Positions 60,361-64,000 of a stretch of DNA of 64,000 nt are shown here, piece after piece. The notes under the pieces are model-generated. The model was not told where the DNA came from. It worked only from the letters and a program-made list of their open reading frames with translations, and made no database searches. The stretch's first letter is position 1, and each line of letters starts with the position of its first letter. The DNA is from Rugalucina vietnamica (Eukaryota; Mollusca; Bivalvia; Lucinida; Lucinidae), in NCBI GenBank assembly GCA_964017185.1, contig OZ024882.1, forward strand, positions 42,825,431-42,889,430. Reading direction: 5' to 3'. A program made the position numbers and the translations under genes.

Positions 60361-60430
60361 TTTTTTTTTTTTTTTTTTTTTTTTTATTCAGCCCTACGTC
60401 CGTTTCAAGATTATTTCAGCTCATATGAGC
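60361..60430 (-). mobile_element. Poly-T run and truncated SINE tail
   Basis: T25 then CAGCCCTACGTCCGTTTCAAGATTATTTCAGCTCATATGAG matches the start of the SINE at 41092 in the same orientation: the 3' end of a heavily 5'-truncated minus-strand SINE with its A tail. Confidence 0.75.
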
Positions 60431-60514
60431 TGGAAGTCTGATTTCTTAACATTGACTTTCATTGCAAGATTTAATGACAGAGTCGCAAAGGGAAATATAA
60501 TTTCATGGCATATT

Positions 60515-60605
60515 CATTACGAAAACACGCCCATGTAATAATCTGTGATTTTTTTAAAGTGTAAAAATTGGGGGCACACTTTTCTTGGGCATATTTTCCT
60601 GTTGT
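60515..60605 (+). mobile_element. MITE family A, deletion derivative
   Basis: CATTACGAAAACACGCCCATG to GGGCATATTTTCCTGTTG, only about 90 bp, with both ends but no middle. Confidence 0.65.
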
Positions 60606-60805
60606 AACATGTTTAATAAGAAAATAAAAAAAATATTAAAATGTTAAATTTCACAAAAGGATAAGCATTATTGTGCAGATTTTTTAATCTAAACAGACCC
60701 TCGCTATTTCAAGGGAATTTTTCTGCATTCCATTTTTTCATCAACTTAAAGACCTCCATATGACAAAATATGGAAAGCCACTGCTGTGTACAGTGTGTAT
60801 CTTCA

Positions 60806-61060
60806 CATTACGAAAACTTGCCTATGCAATATACAGAGATTTTTTTCAGCTGTAAAATTGAAAAAATGTTGAAAAACTTTTGATGTTTTCAATTTTTCGC
60901 TCAAAACCTACCCGACGGTTAGAGGCGGTTCTAACGCGTACCCACAATAAATGTTTTGGATCAAACATTTAGAAAAAAGATATACCATTGCGAACCCCAG
61001 ATTTTCTATATAAAAGTAGGGTTTAAGGGGTATACATTTCACGGGCATGTTTTCCTGATG
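60806..61060 (+). mobile_element. MITE family A
   Basis: CATTACGAAAACTTGCCTATG to CACGGGCATGTTTTCCTGATG. One arm of the core hairpin is decayed (CCCGACGGTTAGAGGCGGTTC). Confidence 0.85.
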
Positions 61061-61189
61061 AGTTGTCAAATGTCTTTTTTTTTTCCTTCCCGTGTCTCCA
61101 ATTTAATACAAAAATGATTAATAATTACAACATTACAACATAACGATGGCAATTGCTCCTCCAAGAAAATATAAATGTAACAAAAAATA

Positions 61190-61265
61190 AATACAAAAAT
61201 AAATAAATAAATACAATGAATAAATAAATGAATAAATCAATCAATCAATAAAATAATACAAAAAG
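61190..61265. repeat. (AAAT)n/(AATC)n simple repeat
   Basis: AAATAAATAAATAAAT runs into AATCAATCAATCAATA. Confidence 0.93.
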
Positions 61266-61309
61266 GCATAATGTGTTTTCTGACCTTTGAAAAAGGAAAA
61301 AGTAAGCAA

Positions 61310-61900
61310 AGATAAGAAACTAAGGAACTGGTGCAATCGAAATCAAAATTGCACCCTCCCCCTAAAAATATGGGGGAAAACAAAAGAGACTTTAAGGTAC
61401 AGTAAATAAAATATAATTGTTAGATCCTTTGGAATCAGTAAAAACGTTGAAAGTGAAAAGGTGGGCCATATTGTACAATTTCAGGTAATGAACCTTCATC
61501 AGTGACCCTTAATAAAACTGGCAGCGAAAGCCATATATTATTGCAATTTCAAGAATTTACACCAGTGAATTCTTAATCAAAGACTCATATTCCCAAAAGG
61601 GCCAAATAATCAAAATACTGTTAAGAAGATGATTCTTAACGTACAAAAATTTTGAAATACTCCAAATATTCTCATTGATACCAAAGGATAAAAAAATATA
61701 ATCTAATAAAAAATATATATCTAAGGTACAGTAACTTGTTCAAAGATATCATGATGCAAGCTGATTGAGCAGCTATTTACTTTAAGGTAGCCACTAAATT
61801 ATTTGAACTCAATTTTATAATTATAATTATAATGAAAACGCAAACAACACAAAAGTACTCAACAAAAGTGTGCAACCTAGCAAACCACAATCTTAATATG
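61310..61900 (-). mobile_element. LTR-like interspersed repeat F, degenerate copy 5
   Basis: TAAGCAAAGATAAGAAAC, GAACCTTCATCAGTGACCC and GATTGAGCAGCTATTTAC...GTAGCCACTAAATT correspond to blocks of copies 3 and 4 in order. It is strongly diverged. Confidence 0.5.
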
Positions 61901-62140
61901 CCTATCATTCATGAGGCCGTGTCTTATATACTCTGACAGAAAGTCCGGTGACTCCAAGAGTCCTCTTATCTGATGGGAGCAGGTGGTAACACCTGACTCC
62001 TCCACGAGCATACTGCCGCAGAGTAGCTCCAACACACTGAACTCCCTCCGGAATATGACGTGAACAAGCCAGGGAATCGTTACCTGTACATGTAACGCAT
62101 TCCGTTACTGATTTTTTCCGTTACTTATTATGTATGTAAT

Positions 62141-62284
62141 AGTTAGAGTATGGAGGAGAGGTCAATACGAAAATTATAGGCCCGGCACGTGAACTTAAAG
62201 CCGACCGAGCGCAGCGAGGGAGGCTTCAAGTTCACGTGCCGGGTCTATAATTTTCGTATTGACCGATACCGACATACTCTAACT
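62141..62284. mobile_element. Hairpin MITE, 144 bp
   Basis: The outer arms AGTTAGAGTATG / CATACTCTAACT enclose inner arms of about 43 bp (GGTCAATACGAAAATTATAG..., with CGGCACGTGAACTT) nearly perfectly paired, and a GACCGAGCGCAGCGAGGGA loop. Transcripts would fold into a long stable stem. Confidence 0.9.
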
Positions 62285-63102
62285 GACTTATATACTGGCT
62301 GCTTTGTTTCGTTATAACAACAGCTATTTATCTTAAGACAGCAACCTTGCGCAGCATATTTAGCCCAATTATATTCCGCTTAACTTTCTTTTCTCGCGAC
62401 ATGGCATATTAGCCAAACTATCCCACGTACTTATCGAGGTAACTAAATGTGAACGATATTTACATTTTCTCGTGCAATCATGAACAAATAGAACCTTTAC
62501 AGTAATTTCCCTTTTAAACGTCGTTAAACGTATTGCTTATGATTAACGCAAATAATTCAATACACGATCCAAGTTTGATTTTACATAACTACATAATGTG
62601 CTTAGATTGATGAGCTAGTGTACATGTATATGGATCTGTCAAGGGCTAATCTCCTTGCTCGAAAGACTGAGGACCATTTCTTGCCCGGCTGTTTTGGGGG
62701 AAAACAGCTGGTCAAAAATAACTGTGTGAAGTTTGTTCCTACTGCCAGGTTTCTCATTTAACTCACACTAACCCTAACCTTCTACTAACAATGGGACCAG
62801 GGAGCAAGAGCTAGTTTCACACATTCGTTTAATAAAACGTTTGTGGGAATTGTAGATAAATGAAACCGGAAATTTCTTTTCTTTCACCGCAAAGGATTTT
62901 AAATACTCTGCAGAAAGAAACTGCATTTAACGTTAGAAGGATTCTTAGCCACGATTTGCTAAAAAGCTTCCAATCAGCCTTAACAATATCTTATGTCTTT
63001 GAACACGGCGAAAACATTATTTTTGCGGCGCATCTGACCCATTACATAATGTACTTAACTTTTGTTGAGTCTAATATAAAAATAACAACATATATATCTA
63101 CA
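62285..63102. other. Gene-free stretch with an unassigned ORF start
   Basis: An ATG ORF opens at 62860 and runs to 63360 (166 codons) through the inverted repeat at 63103. The first 80 codons match no recognised family. CTAACCCTAACCT near 62768 is a single telomere-like fragment. Confidence 0.4.
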
Positions 63103-63208
63103 GGAGGGCTGATAAGTTTCCCGCCTGATATTAGAGACCGGTGTAAAAGTTTTCCGCCGGATATTATACACCGGAGTATAATAAACGGCGGGAAACTTAT
63201 ACACCTCC
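63103..63208. repeat. Inverted repeat, 42-bp arms
   Basis: GGAGG...ATAAGTTTCCCGCC...CCGGTGT pairs with ACACCGG...GGCGGGAAACTTAT...CCTCC. The loop holds a third, shorter copy (AAGTTTTCCGCCGGATATT). Non-coding repeat inside the 166-codon ORF. Confidence 0.8.
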
Positions 63209-64000
63209 CGCAAAAACTTCCTTTGTTGAGTAGGTGTATATGTTTGTTAGAGACCTGCTCGAAACAAAGGAGCCAGTATATAACATCATGTATCATACCT
63301 CGTATCAACTCGAGATTCCCGTATTACGGAATTCGAGGGTCGATACGTGGTACGATATGAAGATTTTCATATCGTAATTTGTTTATCATATATTTAATTT
63401 ATGAACAAGGTTTTCAGTTAATACATGTATGACAATTAACCGCTATTACATCCTAGGGATATGGTCACGTGGGTATGTGATATGTGGTATGAATAAAATG
63501 GGTTTTTTTCTCCCAAGGAAGTGATATGAGTTTTAATAATAGTATTGAGCTGATACGCCATTCGAGAGACTGTGTCAATACATGTGCATGTAGCTCTTAC
63601 CTATATCGCATTAAGCAAAAATGATTATGGCAATTATATAATGATTGACGAAATAATGTTTATTTTTTCTCTAGTATAGTCTTACTGATTGATTCAATAT
63701 CAATACAGCAAGTAACTTTGAAAGACAATTACGCCGATGACGACTTGGCAAATAATCGTACACTAATTTTAATAAATCGCTGTGTTGGAGTTACTTCACA
63801 TTTTGACCATCAGCGATTAATGAATAGTAGTTTCAAATGTTTCATTTTTTACGACAACGTTACGGCTCTTAAGTGTACCAACTCTATGTTTTGGACCAAA
63901 ACTTGGAGATTATTACCAGAATTGACTATTAAGTATGGAAGATTAAATTATTTACAGAGTCAGTCTGTATTCGTTTTATAAGTTGAAAATTAAAAAAGAT
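63209..64000. other. Window end, no gene supported
   Basis: Short inverted text CGTATCAACTCGA / TCGAGGGTCGATACG lies at about 63302-63345. An 87-codon ORF at 63718 begins with TTG and has no recognised domain. Confidence 0.4.

Noticed and set aside
62766..62778. Telomere repeat
   Set aside because: Only about two CTAACC units, which is expected by chance.
62860..63360. 166-codon ORF as a gene
   Set aside because: It runs through an inverted repeat, also yields a mirrored minus-strand ORF there, and has no recognised domain.

Overview
The window looks like animal nuclear DNA from a bivalve mollusc, most likely a pearl oyster (Pinctada or a close relative). The base composition is AT-rich. 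There are intron-bearing genes with canonical splice sites, tRNA-derived SINEs, a CR1/Jockey-type LINE, many small terminal-inverted-repeat (TIR) elements and long satellite arrays. One host gene is recognisable: a secreted glycine-rich protein ending in Tyr/Lys-rich residues, which resembles the shematrin family of shell matrix proteins. The species is inferred from that gene and from the repeat style. No sequence search was possible.

Layout. 1-8057: satellite of about 210-bp monomers with six-monomer higher-order units, which switches strand at about 6730. 8058-10830: a second satellite of about 128 bp whose monomers carry AGGTCAnnnTGACCT palindromes identical to the vertebrate oestrogen response element consensus. 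10943-11450: hairpins related to the first satellite, then a decayed LINE tail. 11580-12010: a tRNA-Met-like pseudogene and a MITE. 12360-16392: a 4-kb foldback element with arms of about 1.9 kb. 18191-25617: the shematrin-like gene. It has a TATA box, a signal-peptide exon, a 5.8-kb intron full of transposable elements, and a second exon with the whole mature protein. 27476-29948: a hairpin MITE and a pair of nearly identical 461-bp direct repeats. 32551-36100: a LINE on the minus strand with three frameshifts. 36178-36792: a mariner-like MITE. 37937-38446: a complete miniature LTR retrotransposon (TRIM) of about 500 bp. 39298-47600: two CGTCCGTC-type tandem-repeat elements, SINEs, MITEs and a decayed Tc1-like transposase. 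48400-64000: further MITEs, nested SINEs, hairpin elements and simple repeats, with no recognisable host gene.

Function. The shematrin-like protein should be secreted by the mantle and built into the shell framework. Almost everything else is repetitive. Most elements are non-autonomous, and only the LINE and the Tc1 fragment encode recognisable mobility proteins, both broken. The points most worth follow-up are the nuclear-receptor-type palindromes in the satellite, the TRIM element, the 4-kb foldback and the crowding of MITEs around the shell-protein gene. Repeat boundaries are read by eye and may be off by a few bases, or by tens of bases for degenerate copies.
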